Both the position numbers and the translations under genes were made by a program. The notes under the pieces were generated by a model. The model ran no database searches and had not been told where the DNA came from. It saw only the letters and a list, made by a program, of their open reading frames with translations. Shown here in pieces: positions 62,701 through 64,000 of a DNA stretch of 64,000 bases (position 1 is the first letter of the stretch; each line of letters begins with the position of its first letter). Source of the DNA: Synchiropus splendidus (Eukaryota > Chordata > Actinopteri > Syngnathiformes > Callionymidae); NCBI RefSeq assembly GCF_027744825.2, contig NC_071347.1, positions 13,205,501-13,269,500 of the forward strand, read 5' to 3'.

Positions 62701-64000
62701 TGCGGCCCCGATCTTTCTCGACAATGATGAGCTGAGACGTTTGCGTGCTTGTCTGCAGACTGAGCTGGACTGCTCACTTATAGATGCCACAGCCCCTCCT
62801 TTAGAGATATGGGCCTCAGCTGAATTTATATATTTATATAATGTAGATTCAAATATTGTTATTACTATTGTTATTACTAATGCTTGCATGTGTCTAGACT
62901 AAATAAAAGTTATTGTCTTCCATTAAATATTTTGTTTCTCTCCTGTGAACAAGTCAGAGACCTAGAGAAAAAAAAACAGTTTTCCATCTATAATTTAATA
63001 GATTTATTCATAGGCGATAGCATGTAAACAGTTTTTTGTGCTTTGGCTCCATACCGTCCTAATTTTGAAGCCAACTGCTCGCCATGTCTTTGTATTTATT
63101 TTAGGAAGAGAGTAACAGAATACACCCAAGTAGCTCAGAACAGAGTAAACGTCAGCATCCACAGTTAAGTCTCAGCTGTCGGACTGTGGATGAAATTTGC
63201 AGATGACTGCAGTTATCATTAAAGGTGGCAACCAATGGCAACGGTTGCCAGTTAAATACTCAGGCTATTTGTTTTTTTCTTGTTATATTTTATTTGTAAC
63301 ATGCAAACGGCCGTGGGGTTAATGTAACTGATCAGACCTGCTTCTCCGCCTGCTCAGATGGGTCCTGGCACGTTCAGTAGCTTATTACCGGCTCGGTAGC
63401 TGAACACAAACCACACGATTAACAAGCATTTAAGGTGGAAAACTGGAGATCCCAATGTTCTTGCTGATCAGGAAATGAGTTGACAATATTGAATTATCAT
63501 TCATTATCATTCAAAAGCAGCTAATTCATCCAACTTGTTTGCCTCTTACAGTTTTATTTAAGATCATATTACCATGCTGATTGTTGACCTACACCAGCCT
63601 CTGTGGCAACAGCTGCCACAGGCTTAAGAGCAGATATTGCACTGTCGGATGGATTCATGTCCATGGCTGGCGCTGGCAGCATGGGTCTGTAGATCTTCTA
63701 AAATCAGCTCTACCGCCTGTAGAAGTGGAGTGGAGTTCGGACCGTGGTGTAATAATTTAGAGTAAAGGGTTTCCATGCAGTTTTTTCTCTTTGACCCTAG
63801 CTGCGATTTCATAGTAGCCATTCACAACATGGGCTCCTTCAGGCTCTTTGGAGGTCAGGCCTCCATGTTAATGGATAAAAAGATGGAAGAGGGGTTAGCT
63901 GAGGTGGAAGGGAATACAAAGACAAGCAGGATAATGAAAACAATGAAAGGGAATGATGCTAACTGGTCTGACTGCTACATGACTCATTTCAGACGGAAGG
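56723..64000 (+). other. mob2: mob2 intron 1 (partial)
   Basis: At least 7.3 kb with no supported exon. It holds a second copy of GCTAACGTTAGC (57080-57091), a TAGCT tandem (56911-56930), a MITE-like repeat (60705-61010) and a short CA tract near 61250. A long first intron fits the MOB2 gene. Confidence 0.6.
60705..61010. mobile_element. degenerate AT-rich MITE-like repeat (second copy)
   Basis: Shares GATATTTTAAGTC, TATGCTGCTGCATTTG, TAATACC and TTCCTCTGTT in order with 17924-18080. The right part, TGTATCAGGATACGTATTGT, is typical of fish ATACGTATCG-type MITEs. A perfect CRE palindrome TGACGTCA sits inside, at 60850-60857. Confidence 0.5.

Overview
This window reads as a teleost fish genome, probably a percomorph: multi-exon vertebrate genes with GT-AG introns, CpG-rich promoters, many CA/TG and AT microsatellites, and fish-type mobile-element debris. 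Three genes are supported, all on the + strand, in the order ptpn5 (3' part), dusp8 (complete), mob2 (first coding exon). As I remember the human map, DUSP8 and MOB2 are neighbours on 11p15.5 and PTPN5 is at 11p15.1, so this looks like a conserved linkage group. Identification rests on recognising protein sequence, not on a search.

Layout. Positions 59-2749 hold the last five exons of ptpn5, ending in the full active-site half of a classical tyrosine phosphatase, followed by a probable long 3' UTR to about 5.67 kb. Positions 6.5-6.92 kb hold a CpG-rich dusp8 promoter with two CRE-type sites and a non-coding exon 1. dusp8 coding exons follow at 13.94, 21.40, 41.03, 41.54, 41.96 and 42.21 kb and give a 666-residue dual-specificity MAP-kinase phosphatase; its 3' UTR probably ends near 45.09 kb. 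Positions 45.1-56.16 kb are intergenic. The CpG-rich mob2 promoter and 5' UTR lie at about 56.16-56.70 kb, the six-residue first coding exon is at 56706-56722, and the rest of the window is mob2 intron 1.

Function. ptpn5 (STEP) and dusp8 both switch off MAP kinases, the first by removing phosphotyrosine from ERK and p38, the second by removing phosphothreonine and phosphotyrosine mainly from JNK and p38. mob2 is a regulator of NDR/LATS-type kinases. No shared regulation is shown by the sequence, and no prokaryotic-type system, CRISPR array, virus or tRNA was recognised.

The most interesting points outside the genes are: a roughly ten-fold excess of TGATGTCA/TGACATCA (one-step CpG-decay products of the CRE palindrome), most of it in the dusp8 introns; an unexplained first-exon-like block at 36.3-37.09 kb whose reading frame fits dusp8 exon 4; an exon-like 61-nt block at 27620-27680; an upstream-ORF-rich dusp8 leader; and a 1.7-kb-spaced 165-bp duplication in dusp8 intron 3.
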